Shown: positions 17,182 through 26,745, counted from the stretch's first letter. The stretch: DNA of 64,000 nucleotides from WLND01 sp040398845 (GCA_040398845.1 JBBATH010000003.1:124001-188000); one strand, 5' to 3'. Made by a program: numbers and translations. Notes: generated from the sequence alone by a model not told the origin.

Positions 17182-17837
17182 AGGTGACCGAGGAGACGCT
17201 GCAGTTCTGGTTCCTGGTCCGGGGCAGCGACGAAAAGTAACTCGTCTCCTGCCTCAAGCGGATCATCCGCTGACGGCGCAATGACTCTAGGCCCGCGCAC
17301 GATCGCGACCAGGGCGGTATCCGGGGGCCACGTCTGATCGCCCACGCGCTGGTTGACCACGGGTGAGTCGGTCGAAAGCGTGATCTCGACGAGGTTCGCG
17401 TCGCCCTGTCGGAAGGTGAAAAGGCGGACGAGGTCGCCAACGCTTACTGCCTCCTCCACGAGAGCGGAGAGCATTCGCGGGGTCGACACCGCGACATCGA
17501 CGCCCCATGACTCGTCGAACATCCATTCGTTCTTTGGATGGTTGACCCGGGCAACGACCCGCTGCACCCCGTACTCAGTCTTGGCGAGGAGGGACACGAC
17601 GAGGTTGACCTTGTCATCACCTGTTGCAGCCACGACGACTTGACACTCGGCAAGTCGCGCTTCCTCAAGGGCCGAAATCTCACATGCGTCGGCAAGGAGC
17701 ACGTCGGCGCCTTCAACGATGCCGGGACGCGCTAACTGGATGTCGCGATCGATGAGGAGGACCTGATGGCCGTTTCCGATCAACTCGCGGGCAATTGCCC
17801 TTCCGACCTTGCCGGCTCCTGCGATGGCGACGCGCAT
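17178..17837 (-). CDS. TrkA-family potassium uptake regulatory protein (RCK), distal copy
   Basis: A 219-residue protein with an N-terminal RCK_N Rossmann domain (VAIAGAGKVGRAIA at residues 3-16, binding NAD(H) or a related nucleotide) and a C-terminal RCK_C domain from about residue 138. Such proteins gate membrane potassium transporters from the cytoplasm. The reading frame extends upstream, but the ATG at 17837 starts exactly at the motif and shares its A with the stop of the preceding RCK gene (TGATG). The tandem RCK pair diverges from a KimA-like permease, the likely partner. Confidence 0.9.
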   Translation of the reverse strand: MRVAIAGAGKVGRAIARELIGNGHQVLLIDRDIQLARPGIVEGADVLLADACEISALEEARLAECQVVVAATGDDKVNLVVSLLAKTEYGVQRVVARVNHPKNEWMFDESWGVDVAVSTPRMLSALVEEAVSVGDLVRLFTFRQGDANLVEITLSTDSPVVNQRVGDQTWPPDTALVAIVRGPRVIAPSADDPLEAGDELLFVAAPDQEPELQRLLGHL

Positions 17838-18499
17838 CAGATCTCCTTGGGACCGGTTTCGAACGCGGACTCCACGGCGAGCCGATCGTCTGAGGAGTAA
17901 ACGGCGTGGATGAGGTCGCCCTCTTGGACGACACTCATCGCCGTGGGGAGGAGGGCCGATCCGTAACGGATGATGAAGGCGACACGCGCGCCGGAGGCTC
18001 GCTCGAGGCTGGTGACGAGGTGGCCAATCCATGCTCTGCCAACGTGAACCTCGGCGAGGGCGATGGTTCCGCTTGGATCGCGATATTCATCCTGGGCACC
18101 CATCGGGAGCATTTGACGCATGATCTGGCCCGCAGTCCAGGCGACGGTGGCCACGGTCGGAATTCCGAGGCGCTCGTACACCTCAGCTCGACGCTGATCG
18201 TAGATTCGGGCGACGACGCGTTCGACGCCATAGGTCTCGCGGGCCACCCGTGCCGCGAGGATGTTCGTATTGTCGCCACTGCTCACCGCGGCGAACGCGT
18301 GGGCTCGCTCGATCCCGGCGTTCTCCAATGTCTCGCGATCGAAGCCGACTCCGGTGACCGTAAGCCCGCTGAAATCCGGGGGCAATCGTCGAAATGACTT
18401 CGAGTCCATGTCGACCACGGCCACTGAATGGCCAAGTGTGTCCAGATCACGTGAGATGAGTGCACCCACGCGTCCGCACCCGAGGATCACTATGTGCAC
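17837..18499 (-). CDS. TrkA-family potassium uptake regulatory protein (RCK), proximal copy
   Basis: A 220-residue RCK protein paralogous to its downstream neighbour. The Rossmann motif VILGCGRVGALIS lies at residues 3-15, followed by the acidic end of strand two, VVDMDS near residue 28, and an RCK_C domain after about residue 137. The frame is open further upstream, but GTG 18499 is the sensible start, with TACGTT six bases before it and homology beginning there. Tandem RCK proteins can form a heteromeric ring. Transcription is divergent from the permease gene at 18541. Confidence 0.9.
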   Translation of the reverse strand: MHIVILGCGRVGALISRDLDTLGHSVAVVDMDSKSFRRLPPDFSGLTVTGVGFDRETLENAGIERAHAFAAVSSGDNTNILAARVARETYGVERVVARIYDQRRAEVYERLGIPTVATVAWTAGQIMRQMLPMGAQDEYRDPSGTIALAEVHVGRAWIGHLVTSLERASGARVAFIIRYGSALLPTAMSVVQEGDLIHAVYSSDDRLAVESAFETGPKEI

Positions 18500-18505
18500 G
18501 ACGTA

Positions 18506-18511
18506 AACGTA
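18506..18511 (-). promoter_or_regulatory. Putative leaderless -10 box of the trkA pair (TACGTT)
   Basis: TACGTT lies 6 nt upstream of the GTG at 18499 in the 41-base divergent space. Confidence 0.5.
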
Positions 18512-18528
18512 CACGGAGTTGGGAGGCG

Positions 18529-18534
18529 TAGGCT
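18529..18534 (+). promoter_or_regulatory. Putative leaderless -10 box of the permease (TAGGCT)
   Basis: TAGGCT ends 6 nt before the GTG at 18541. Its distance from the opposing -10 box (18506-18511) means the two promoters overlap, so expression of the permease and its likely regulators may be linked. Confidence 0.5.
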
Positions 18535-18540
18535 CTTGCC

Positions 18541-20478
18541 GTGCCACTATCGGACGGCGCCAAGCGCCTGCTTGTCGGCCGAGCGCTTCGCAGCGACCGC
18601 CTCCACGACACCCTCCTGCCAAAGCGGATTGCGCTTCCGGTGTTCGCGAGCGACGCCCTTTCCTCGAATGCCTATGCAACGCAGGAGATTCTCCTCGTAC
18701 TCTCGCTCGGCGGGTTGTCTCTCTACTCGTTCGGACCGTGGGTCGCTGTGGCCGTCATCGTCATCTACTTCACCGTTGTTGCGTCGTACCGCCAAAATGT
18801 CCACGCCTACCCGAGCGGGGGCGGAGATTACGAGGTGGTCTCCAAGAACCTCGGACCGAACTGGGGCGTGCTGGTTGCGAGCGCGCTGCTCATTGACTAC
18901 GTGCTCACGGTTGCGGTGTCGATCTCATCCGCGGTCGCGAACCTGTCTTCGGCACTCCCATTCATCGGCCTGCATGGCACCTGGTGGGCGGTTGGCATCA
19001 TCATCGTCATCACCGTGCTCAACCTTCGGGGGATCAAGGAGTCTGGGGCCCTCTTTGCCGTGCCCGTCTACTTCTTCATGCTGGCGATTTTCGTGATGAT
19101 CGGGGTCGCGGTTGTGAGACTGGCGGCAGGAAGCGACCTCCAGGCCGAGAGTGCCAACTGGGATGTGATCCCCGAGGAGACGTTCGCGGGACTAGCGCTC
19201 GTGTTTGTTGTCGCACGCGCCTTCTCCTCCGGCACGACCGCGCTCACTGGAATCGAGGCGGTCTCGAACGGGGTTCCAGCATTCCGCCGTCCGAAATCGA
19301 AGAATGCGGCGACGACGCTGCTGCTGCTCGGGGTGATCTCGATGGCGATGTTTACCGGCATCACCTGGCTCGCCCTGCAAACAGGGGTCCGCGTCACCGA
19401 ATTCAACAAGGACCTCATCGGCCTCCCCGCGGGGCAGGAGCAGAAAACCGTGATCGTGCAGATCGCAAACGCTGTCTTCGACAATTCCTATGTTCCGGTG
19501 ATCACCATCACGTTTGCGACCGCCCTCATCCTCGCGCTCGCCGCGAACACAGCGTTCAACGGTTTTCCGGTGCTCGGGTCGATCCTCGCTCGCGATGGCT
19601 TCCTGCCGAAGCAGTTACATACGCGCGGTGACCGCCTCGCATTCAGTAACGGCATTCTCACCCTCTCTGGTCTCGCGGTCATCCTCGTTGTCATCTACCA
19701 GGCTGACGTGACGGCGCTCATCCAGCTTTACATCATCGGTGTGTTCGTGTCATTCACCCTGAGCCAGATTGGCATGGTCCGCCACTGGAACCGGCACTTG
19801 CGCTCCGAGACCGACCCGGCTGCCCGACGCACGATGCATCGATCGCGGCTGATCAACTCCTTCGGTCTCGCCATGACCGGATCGGTGCTCATCATCGTGC
19901 TCGTCACGAAGTTCACGAAGGGCGCATGGCTCGTCGTCCTTGCGATGCCGCTCATCTTCCTGCTCATGCGGGCCATCTCGCGCCACTATGCAAAGGTCCG
20001 ACGGGAACTCGCAACCACAGACCGCGACAAGATGATCCTGCCGGCGCGGGTCCACGCCCTCGTCCTTGTCTCCCGGATCCACAAGCCGACGCTGCGGGCA
20101 CTTGCGTACGCGCGCGTGACCCGGCCCACCGTTCTTGAGGCGATCATGGTGAACGTCGACGACGACGAGACGAGCGCCCTTCAGGACGAGTGGGAGCGCA
20201 GGGCGATTCCGGTCCAACTCAAGGTGCTTGATTCGCCGTACCGCGAGATCACTCGGCCTATTCTCAGCTATGTGAAGGAACTGCGTTCCGACAGTCCGAA
20301 TGATCTCGTCACGGTCTACATCCCCGAGTACGTGGTAGGCCACTGGTGGGAGGCTCTCCTTCATAACCAGTCAGCGCTGAGACTCAAGGGCCGACTGTTT
20401 TTCAGCCCGGGGGTCATGGTCACGAGTGTTCCGTGGCAACTCGAGTCGAGTGAAGCCGTCATTGACCGGGATAGATAG
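18541..20478 (+). CDS. APC-superfamily permease, KimA-like potassium transporter candidate
   Basis: The 645-residue protein has about twelve membrane helices up to residue 475 and a cytoplasmic C-terminal domain of about 170 residues. SSNAYATQEILLVLSLGG near residue 40, SYRQNVHAYPSGGGDYEV near residue 82 and LLIDYVLTVAVSISSAVAN near residue 118 closely resemble the KimA (YdaO) potassium importers. The tandem RCK genes that diverge from it support a potassium role. In many actinobacteria this family is simply annotated as an amino acid permease, so the substrate remains inferred. The stop abuts the start of the next gene. Confidence 0.82.
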   Translation: MPLSDGAKRLLVGRALRSDRLHDTLLPKRIALPVFASDALSSNAYATQEILLVLSLGGLSLYSFGPWVAVAVIVIYFTVVASYRQNVHAYPSGGGDYEVVSKNLGPNWGVLVASALLIDYVLTVAVSISSAVANLSSALPFIGLHGTWWAVGIIIVITVLNLRGIKESGALFAVPVYFFMLAIFVMIGVAVVRLAAGSDLQAESANWDVIPEETFAGLALVFVVARAFSSGTTALTGIEAVSNGVPAFRRPKSKNAATTLLLLGVISMAMFTGITWLALQTGVRVTEFNKDLIGLPAGQEQKTVIVQIANAVFDNSYVPVITITFATALILALAANTAFNGFPVLGSILARDGFLPKQLHTRGDRLAFSNGILTLSGLAVILVVIYQADVTALIQLYIIGVFVSFTLSQIGMVRHWNRHLRSETDPAARRTMHRSRLINSFGLAMTGSVLIIVLVTKFTKGAWLVVLAMPLIFLLMRAISRHYAKVRRELATTDRDKMILPARVHALVLVSRIHKPTLRALAYARVTRPTVLEAIMVNVDDDETSALQDEWERRAIPVQLKVLDSPYREITRPILSYVKELRSDSPNDLVTVYIPEYVVGHWWEALLHNQSALRLKGRLFFSPGVMVTSVPWQLESSEAVIDRDR

Positions 20479-21714
20479 TTGACAACTGGCCCCGGCACTA
20501 GGCTGGTGAAGACTCCAGTTCATGTCGGCGATCAGGCGATCGTCGACATCGGGCCCGTGGCGCACGGGGGGCATTTCATTGCGCACCTGTCGGGGCACAC
20601 CGTCTTTGTCCGTCATGCACTCCCCGGCGAGCGGGTACGAATAGCCATCACCGATGTGTCGTCAAAGATCGTCCGGGCTGACGCGATCGAGATCCTCGAT
20701 GCATCCTGGGACCGAGTGGGAGCACCGTGCCGTTGGGCTCGCCCAAGTGGATGCGGTGGGTGCGATTTCCAGCACGTTGAGCGGTCAGCGCAGTTGGTGC
20801 TCAAGGCGCAGGTCGTGCGTGACGCCCTTGCACGCCATGCCGGCCTACCCGGCACATCGGTAGAGGTCGAGGCCCTTGACGATGACGGCAGCGGGCTCCA
20901 CTGGCGCACCAGGGTGCGTTGGACTGTCAATAGCGACGGCAGGCCGGGCCTCCTTGCCTACCGCACCCACGACGTGGTGCCGGTCGATGAATGCCTGCTT
21001 GCGAGCCCCGGAATCGTCCAACTCGGCATTCCGGGAACACGTCAGCCGGGTGCCACCGAGGTGAGCACGATCGAGGGCGATGAGGGTCGGGTCAGCGTCG
21101 TAATCGACGGACGGCTTGCATCGGGGAAGCAGCGGACCGATCAGCGGGTGCGCGGCCGCGACTGGCGGGTTGATGTCGCGAGCTTCTGGCAGGTGCATCC
21201 TCGGGCGGCAGACACTTTGGTGTCAGCCGTACTTGAGGCGGGCCGACCGGCTCCGGGGGAGCACTGGTGGGACTTGTATTCGGGCGTCGGTCTGTTCAGC
21301 GCCTTTCTCGCGGAGGAGGTCGGGGTGACGGGCGTCGTGCACGCTGTCGAGAGCGGTCCGAGCGCCGTCCGCGACGCCCGCAGGAGCCTGCACGATCTCG
21401 GTCAAGTGACCCTCCACCATGACAACGCGCTGCGCTGGCTGCGGGCAGCCGACGAGCGGCCGGACGGCGTTGTCCTCGACCCTCCTCGAGCCGGAGCGGG
21501 CCGCGAAGTCGTCCAGGCAATTGCTGGCGCCGGGCCAAGGGTGGTTGTCTACGTCGCCTGTGATCCGGTAGCTCTCGCTCGGGATGTCGCGCTCTTCGCC
21601 TCGGCCGGGTACCGACTTGCGGGACTCCGCGCGTTCGATACGTTTCCCATGACCCACCACGTCGAGACCGTCGCCGCCCTCGTTCCTATCACGTTGGCGC
21701 ATCCGATATCTTGA
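20479..21714 (+). CDS. TrmA/RumA-like RNA (uracil-5-)methyltransferase
   Basis: A 411-residue class I SAM-dependent RNA methyltransferase. An N-terminal TRAM domain (residues 15-72) binds RNA. The catalytic domain carries WWDLYSGVGLFSAFLA near residue 257, VVLDPPRAGAGREV near residue 330, and the nucleophile in YVACDPVALARD near residue 356. A four-cysteine cluster is not evident: only CRWARPSGCGGCDF near residue 88 is seen, which could supply three or four ligands of an iron-sulfur cluster. The start is TTG, immediately after the permease stop. The target uridine, in rRNA or tRNA, cannot be told. Confidence 0.87.
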   Translation: MTTGPGTRLVKTPVHVGDQAIVDIGPVAHGGHFIAHLSGHTVFVRHALPGERVRIAITDVSSKIVRADAIEILDASWDRVGAPCRWARPSGCGGCDFQHVERSAQLVLKAQVVRDALARHAGLPGTSVEVEALDDDGSGLHWRTRVRWTVNSDGRPGLLAYRTHDVVPVDECLLASPGIVQLGIPGTRQPGATEVSTIEGDEGRVSVVIDGRLASGKQRTDQRVRGRDWRVDVASFWQVHPRAADTLVSAVLEAGRPAPGEHWWDLYSGVGLFSAFLAEEVGVTGVVHAVESGPSAVRDARRSLHDLGQVTLHHDNALRWLRAADERPDGVVLDPPRAGAGREVVQAIAGAGPRVVVYVACDPVALARDVALFASAGYRLAGLRAFDTFPMTHHVETVAALVPITLAHPIS

Positions 21715-21724
21715 CGTTGAGATA
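21707..21724. promoter_or_regulatory. Operator-like palindrome upstream of aconitase
   Basis: TATCTTGACGTTGAGATA is an 18-base imperfect palindrome (14 of 18 positions symmetric). It spans the stop of the methyltransferase gene, 25 bases before the acnA start. It is a reasonable regulator site for a TCA-cycle gene. No regulator is identified. Confidence 0.4.
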
Positions 21725-21749
21725 CTTCGTTGCGAGAGGATGAGACGTC

Positions 21750-24410
21750 GTGAGCGTCAATAGCTTCGGTGCCAAGAGCACCTTGCAGGTCGGCACCGAG
21801 AGTTATGAGGTGTTCCGGCTGGCGGCGGTTCCCGGCTCCCAGCGGCTGCCATTCACGCACAAGGTCCTTCTAGAAAATCTCTTGCGGACGGAGGACGGCG
21901 CGAACGTCACCCGCCAGACGATTCACGCGATCGCCACGTGGGATCCCACAGCCGAGCCTGTCGATGAGATTCAGTTCACCCCCGCCCGCGTCGTGATGCA
22001 GGACTTCACCGGAGTGCCGGTCGTTGTCGACCTCGCGACCATGCGCGAAGCGGTCGCCGAGCTCGGCGGGGATCCGTCGAGGATCGAGCCGCTTGCGCCG
22101 TCCGAGCTCGTCATCGACCACTCAGTCATTGCCGACTTCTTCGGTACCCCGGACGCCGAGCAGCGCAACGTCGAACTCGAATACGAGCGCAACCGTGAGC
22201 GGTATCAATTCCTTCGCTGGGGACAGGGCGCATTTGAGGAGTTCAAGGTCATGCCGCCCGGTACCGGAATCGTCCACCAGGTGAACATCGAGCACCTTGC
22301 GCGGGTCATCATGGCCCGCGGTGGTCAGGCCTACCCGGATACCGTCGTCGGCACCGACTCCCACACGACGATGGTGAACGGCCTCGGTGTGCTCGGTTGG
22401 GGAGTTGGCGGCATCGAGGCGGAGGCGGCGATGCTCGGTCAGCCGGTGTCGATGCTCATCCCTAGGGTTGTCGGCTTCAAGCTCGTTGGTGAGTTACCAC
22501 AAGGCGCAACCGCGACAGACCTCGTCCTGACGATCACCGAGATGCTTCGTCGTCACGGGGTCGTCGGCAAGTTTGTCGAGTTCTACGGTGCCGGGGTCAC
22601 AGCGGTGCCCCTCGCCAATCGCGCGACGATTGGCAACATGAGCCCCGAATACGGGAGCACGGTTGCGATCTTCCCGATTGACGAGGCAACAATTGGGTAT
22701 CTACGACTGACCGGCCGAAGCGAGGAGCAGATCGCGCTCGTTGAGGCGTATGCCAGGGAGCAAGGCCTGTGGCACGATCCGGCGAATGAGCCGGTCTACT
22801 CCGAATACCTCGAGCTTGACCTGTCGACCGTCGTACCTTCCCTCGCCGGCCCCAAGCGGCCGCAGGATCGCGTTCTGCTGTCTGAGTCCAAGAAGTCCTT
22901 CCGCACCGCGCTCGTTGACTACACGAAGGATTCGCAGGCCGCCGCTGACGCGACCCTCAATGGCGAGTCGGTCCGTCTCGGCCACGGCATCGTCGCGATC
23001 GCATCGATCACCTCGTGCACGAACACCTCGAATCCGTCGGTAATGATGGCGGCCGGCCTGCTCGCAAGAAATGCTGTCGAGCGCGGACTGCAGACCAAAC
23101 CCTGGGTGAAGACCACACTGGCTCCCGGGTCCAAGGTCGTCACCGACTATTACGACAAGTCGGGACTAACTCCGTACCTCGACAAGCTCGGGTTCGATGT
23201 CGTGGGCTATGGCTGCACAACGTGTATCGGGAACTCCGGGCCATTGATTCCGGCGGTGAGCAATGCAGTGAACGCCGCGAACCTCGCGGTCGTGTCAGTT
23301 CTCAGCGGCAATCGCAACTTCGAGGGCCGGATCAGCCCCGACATCAAGATGAACTACCTGGCCTCGCCGCCGCTGGTCGTGGCATACGCCATTGCCGGGA
23401 CCATGGACATTGACCTGGCCACCGAGCCCCTCGGCACCGATCCCGACGGCAGTCCGGTCTTCCTCGCCGATATCTGGCCGAGCGCCACCGAAGTCCAGGA
23501 GGTGATCGACGCATCCATCGATTCCCAGATGTACTCCTCGCGATACGCCGATGTATTTCGCGGCGATGAGCGCTGGCAGTCGCTTCAGACTCCGAGCGGC
23601 AATGTGTTCGACTGGGATCCCATGAGCACCTACGTGCGGAAGCCTCCATATTTCGACGGCATGTCAGCGACTCCCGCACCAGTGAGCGACATTTCCGGTG
23701 CCCGCGTATTGCTCAAGCTCGGCGACTCCGTCACGACAGACCACATTTCTCCTGCGGGGTCCATCAAGGCAGACAGCCCGGCAGGTGCCTACCTGCTCGC
23801 CCACGATGTTGACCGACTGGACTTCAACTCATACGGCTCCCGTCGCGGCAACCACGAGGTCATGATTCGTGGCACCTTCGCGAATATCAGGCTTCGCAAC
23901 CAGATGCTGAGCGACGTTGAAGGCGGTTTCACGGTCGATTTCAGCACCCCGGATCAGCCGGTGGTGCCCGTCTACGACGCGGCGATGGCCTACGCGAATC
24001 ACGGCACCAAACTGGTCATCCTCGCCGGCAAGGAGTACGGGTCGGGCTCGAGCCGCGACTGGGCAGCCAAGGGCACGGCGCTCCTCGGCGTGCGGGTGGT
24101 CATCGCGGAGTCCTATGAGCGCATCCACCGCTCGAATCTCATCGGCATGGGTGTGCTACCCCTGCAGTTTCCGGAGGGATCAACCGCGAAGTCGCTTGGG
24201 CTCGAGGGCGACGAGGTATTCACCGTCCGCGGGATCACCGCACTCAATGACGGGGTGACCCCGGCGACCGTCGAGGTCGAGGCGGTGGCGGCCGATGGCC
24301 GGACCGTGGCGTTCAGCGCACCGGTGCGCATCGACACTCCTGGGGAGGCCGACTACTACCGGCACGGCGGCATCCTTCAGTTCGTGCTTCGGTCACTTCT
24401 CGACTCATGA
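21750..24410 (+). CDS. acnA: Aconitate hydratase A
   Basis: The TCA-cycle enzyme converts citrate to isocitrate through a [4Fe-4S] cluster. At 886 residues it is full length for the AcnA/IRP1 type. Cluster ligands are C423 in ITSCTNTS and C489 and C492 in GYGCTTCIG. The swivel domain begins after about residue 640, with GDSVTTDHISPAG and, later, GKEYGSGSSRDWAAKG. The start is GTG, with a modest GAGAGG ribosome binding site. The next gene overlaps its stop by four bases. A palindrome at 21707-21724 may regulate it. Confidence 0.96.
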   Translation: MSVNSFGAKSTLQVGTESYEVFRLAAVPGSQRLPFTHKVLLENLLRTEDGANVTRQTIHAIATWDPTAEPVDEIQFTPARVVMQDFTGVPVVVDLATMREAVAELGGDPSRIEPLAPSELVIDHSVIADFFGTPDAEQRNVELEYERNRERYQFLRWGQGAFEEFKVMPPGTGIVHQVNIEHLARVIMARGGQAYPDTVVGTDSHTTMVNGLGVLGWGVGGIEAEAAMLGQPVSMLIPRVVGFKLVGELPQGATATDLVLTITEMLRRHGVVGKFVEFYGAGVTAVPLANRATIGNMSPEYGSTVAIFPIDEATIGYLRLTGRSEEQIALVEAYAREQGLWHDPANEPVYSEYLELDLSTVVPSLAGPKRPQDRVLLSESKKSFRTALVDYTKDSQAAADATLNGESVRLGHGIVAIASITSCTNTSNPSVMMAAGLLARNAVERGLQTKPWVKTTLAPGSKVVTDYYDKSGLTPYLDKLGFDVVGYGCTTCIGNSGPLIPAVSNAVNAANLAVVSVLSGNRNFEGRISPDIKMNYLASPPLVVAYAIAGTMDIDLATEPLGTDPDGSPVFLADIWPSATEVQEVIDASIDSQMYSSRYADVFRGDERWQSLQTPSGNVFDWDPMSTYVRKPPYFDGMSATPAPVSDISGARVLLKLGDSVTTDHISPAGSIKADSPAGAYLLAHDVDRLDFNSYGSRRGNHEVMIRGTFANIRLRNQMLSDVEGGFTVDFSTPDQPVVPVYDAAMAYANHGTKLVILAGKEYGSGSSRDWAAKGTALLGVRVVIAESYERIHRSNLIGMGVLPLQFPEGSTAKSLGLEGDEVFTVRGITALNDGVTPATVEVEAVAADGRTVAFSAPVRIDTPGEADYYRHGGILQFVLRSLLDS

Positions 24411-24754
24411 CCCGTTTCGTTCCACCGGGTTGGCCGCGAGGCCTGCCGCCCGGCGGAACACCGGAATTTGATGACCGCGTGGTCGGCTGGCTTCTTGACC
24501 AAGGGCCCGCTGACCTGCGGACCTCGGAATTGCGGCAGCTGCCCTTAGCGCTCGCCACCTACGTCGAGCATCACCTTGACGGATGCCTCGAAGGTGCACG
24601 ACGGGCCTACGGGCAGTCTCGCACCCAACTCGGCCCAGCGCTGCCGGCGGACCAACTCGAACGCGCGCAGCGGGCCTTTGAGGCAGAGGGTGCGCGACTG
24701 CTGCAGGCGCAGCGCGAGGTGCGGCTCGTGCTCGAGGCAATGCGTGTTGGTTGA
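24407..24754 (+). CDS. Conserved hypothetical protein between acnA and dxs
   Basis: A 115-residue soluble protein, mostly helical after residue 45, with an N-terminal proline-rich stretch (PPGWPRGLPPGGTPEF). The start shares ATGA with the acnA stop. I recall a similar short protein beside aconitase in other actinobacteria, and the helix composition fits, but no function is known. It lacks a signal peptide, membrane segment or metal motif. Confidence 0.75.
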   Translation: MTRFVPPGWPRGLPPGGTPEFDDRVVGWLLDQGPADLRTSELRQLPLALATYVEHHLDGCLEGARRAYGQSRTQLGPALPADQLERAQRAFEAEGARLLQAQREVRLVLEAMRVG

Positions 24755-24787
24755 GCCGGCAAGGGGGCCGGGTGGGCCGATGACCCG

Positions 24788-24793
24788 TAGAAT
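24788..24793 (+). promoter_or_regulatory. Putative leaderless -10 box of dxs (TAGAAT)
   Basis: TAGAAT ends 6 nt before the GTG at 24800, with no ribosome binding site between. Confidence 0.5.
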
Positions 24794-24799
24794 ACTCAA

Positions 24800-26704
24800 G
24801 TGAGTCTGCTGCGTGGGATCCGTGATCCCCATGATGTTCGTGCCTTGCCGGTCGAGCAACTGCCTGTATTGGCGGGGGAGATCCGCGCATTCCTCGTAGA
24901 GAAGGTCTCGGCCACCGGCGGTCATCTCGGCCCTAATCTCGGTGTCGTCGAATTGACAATTGCACTCCATCGCGTCTTCGAATCTCCGAGCGATGTCCTG
25001 GTGTGGGACACCGGGCATCAGGCCTACGTTCACAAGATGCTCACCGGGCGAATTGACGACTTTGACCAACTCCGTCAGAAGGGCGGCCTCTCCGGGTATC
25101 CGAGTCGTGCCGAGAGCGTCCACGACGTCGTAGAAAACTCGCATGCGTCAACCTCGCTCTCCTATGCCGACGGTATTGCGAAGGCTTGGGAGCAGCGGGG
25201 GCTTCTCGGAGCACACCATGTGGTGGCCGTGATCGGCGATGGTGGACTTACCGGCGGGATGGCATGGGAGGCGCTCAACAACATCGCCGGATCAGACCGG
25301 CAGGTGGTGATTGTCGTGAATGACAATGCGCGTTCCTACTCGCCGACAATTGGCGGCCTGGCCCATCATCTGTCCACTCTGCGGACTACCGGGAGTTACG
25401 AGCGGTTTATGTCGTGGGGCAAGCAGGTTCTCAAGCGCACCCCGGTCGTGGGCGAGCCAATCTACGGCACCTTGCATGGAATGAAGAAGGGGCTGAAGGA
25501 CATCGTCGCCCCGCAGGGGATGTTCGAGGACCTCGGGCTGAAGTATGTCGGCCCAGTCAATGGCCATGACATCGCCGAACTCGAGCATGCCCTCGGTCGG
25601 GCCAAGGAGTTCAACGGTCCCGTCATCGTGCACGTCATCACAGAGAAGGGCCGTGGCTACGCTCCTGCGGAGGAGGACGAGGCCGATCGGTTTCACGGAG
25701 TCGGCATCATCGACCCGGATACCGGTAAGCCGCTTACCGAGGGTGGACCCACCTGGACCAGTGCGTTCGCCGACGAGATTGTCCGCATTGGTCATGAGCG
25801 GAGTGATGTTGTGACGATCACTGCTGCGATGCTCGGCCCCACGGGCCTCGACAGATTTGCCGCAGTATTTCCCTCGCGCACCTACGATGTCGGCATCGCG
25901 GAACAACACGCGGTGACAAGCGCGGCAGGGCTTGCCTTCGGTGGCATGCACCCGGTGGTAGCCCTCTACGCGACCTTCCTCAACCGGGCCTTCGATCAGG
26001 TGCTCATGGATTGCGCACTCCATCGGGCCGGCGTGACCTTTGTCCTAGACCGCGCCGGCGTGACTGGCGACGATGGTGCCAGCCACAACGGTATGTGGGA
26101 CCTGTCGATGCTTCAGGTGGTCCCGGGCCTGCGAATGGCCGCCCCCCGCGACGAAATCACCCTGCGGGCAGAACTGCGCGAGGCGGTCGCCGTTTCGGAT
26201 GCCCCAACAGTCGTCCGCTTCTCGAAGGGCGCCCTCGGGCCCGAGATTCCAGCAATACGGACGCTCGGCGCACTCGATGTCATCGCCGAATCGGGCAATG
26301 GCGATGTCATCATCGTGAGTGTCGGGGCGTTCGCGCCCATCGCACTTGAGGTCGCCGAACGGCTCAAGGCACAGGGCATCGGTGTCATCGTGGTCGACCC
26401 GCGATGGGTTAAGCCGCTACCCGTTGACCTCATCGAGTTGGCGTCGGCTGCCCGCCTCGTTGTCGTTCTCGAGGACGGTGTCAGGCAGGGGGGAGTTGGT
26501 TCGGCGGTGAGTCAACTCCTGCGTGACCACGACGTCGACGTGCCTGTCCGCAACCTAGGGGTTCCAGTGGAATTCCTCGATCACGCGAAGCGAGCGCAGG
26601 TCCTTGCCGAGATTGGCCTCACCGCCCAGGAGATCTCCCGGTCGATTGTCGAGGCTGCGGCGCGGCATGCGCACCTGTCGGACGTGCCGGCCAGTGCCCC
26701 CTGA
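24800..26704 (+). CDS. dxs: 1-deoxy-D-xylulose-5-phosphate synthase
   Basis: This thiamine-diphosphate enzyme condenses pyruvate and glyceraldehyde 3-phosphate, the first step of the MEP isoprenoid pathway. Length (634) is normal. The ThDP-binding segment GDGGLTGGMAWEALNN is near residue 147, SPTIGGLAHHLS follows near residue 177, and the transketolase-like middle domain has GIAEQHAVTSAAGLAFGG near residue 365 and DDGASHNGMWD near residue 422. The GTG start fits a leaderless transcript from the TAGAAT box. The stop lies inside a short GC hairpin. Confidence 0.96.
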   Translation: MSLLRGIRDPHDVRALPVEQLPVLAGEIRAFLVEKVSATGGHLGPNLGVVELTIALHRVFESPSDVLVWDTGHQAYVHKMLTGRIDDFDQLRQKGGLSGYPSRAESVHDVVENSHASTSLSYADGIAKAWEQRGLLGAHHVVAVIGDGGLTGGMAWEALNNIAGSDRQVVIVVNDNARSYSPTIGGLAHHLSTLRTTGSYERFMSWGKQVLKRTPVVGEPIYGTLHGMKKGLKDIVAPQGMFEDLGLKYVGPVNGHDIAELEHALGRAKEFNGPVIVHVITEKGRGYAPAEEDEADRFHGVGIIDPDTGKPLTEGGPTWTSAFADEIVRIGHERSDVVTITAAMLGPTGLDRFAAVFPSRTYDVGIAEQHAVTSAAGLAFGGMHPVVALYATFLNRAFDQVLMDCALHRAGVTFVLDRAGVTGDDGASHNGMWDLSMLQVVPGLRMAAPRDEITLRAELREAVAVSDAPTVVRFSKGALGPEIPAIRTLGALDVIAESGNGDVIIVSVGAFAPIALEVAERLKAQGIGVIVVDPRWVKPLPVDLIELASAARLVVVLEDGVRQGGVGSAVSQLLRDHDVDVPVRNLGVPVEFLDHAKRAQVLAEIGLTAQEISRSIVEAAARHAHLSDVPASAP

Positions 26705-26714
26705 ATAGAGGGGG
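26697..26714 (+). terminator. GC hairpin spanning the dxs stop codon
   Basis: CCCCCT and AGGGGG form a perfect 6-bp stem around a 6-nt loop that holds most of the TGA stop. There is no T-run, so termination is uncertain. An analogous hairpin sits at the end of the response regulator gene (28756-28769). Confidence 0.35.
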
Positions 26715-26745
26715 TAAATTGCTCGGTAGCGCTGCGTTGGTTGGC

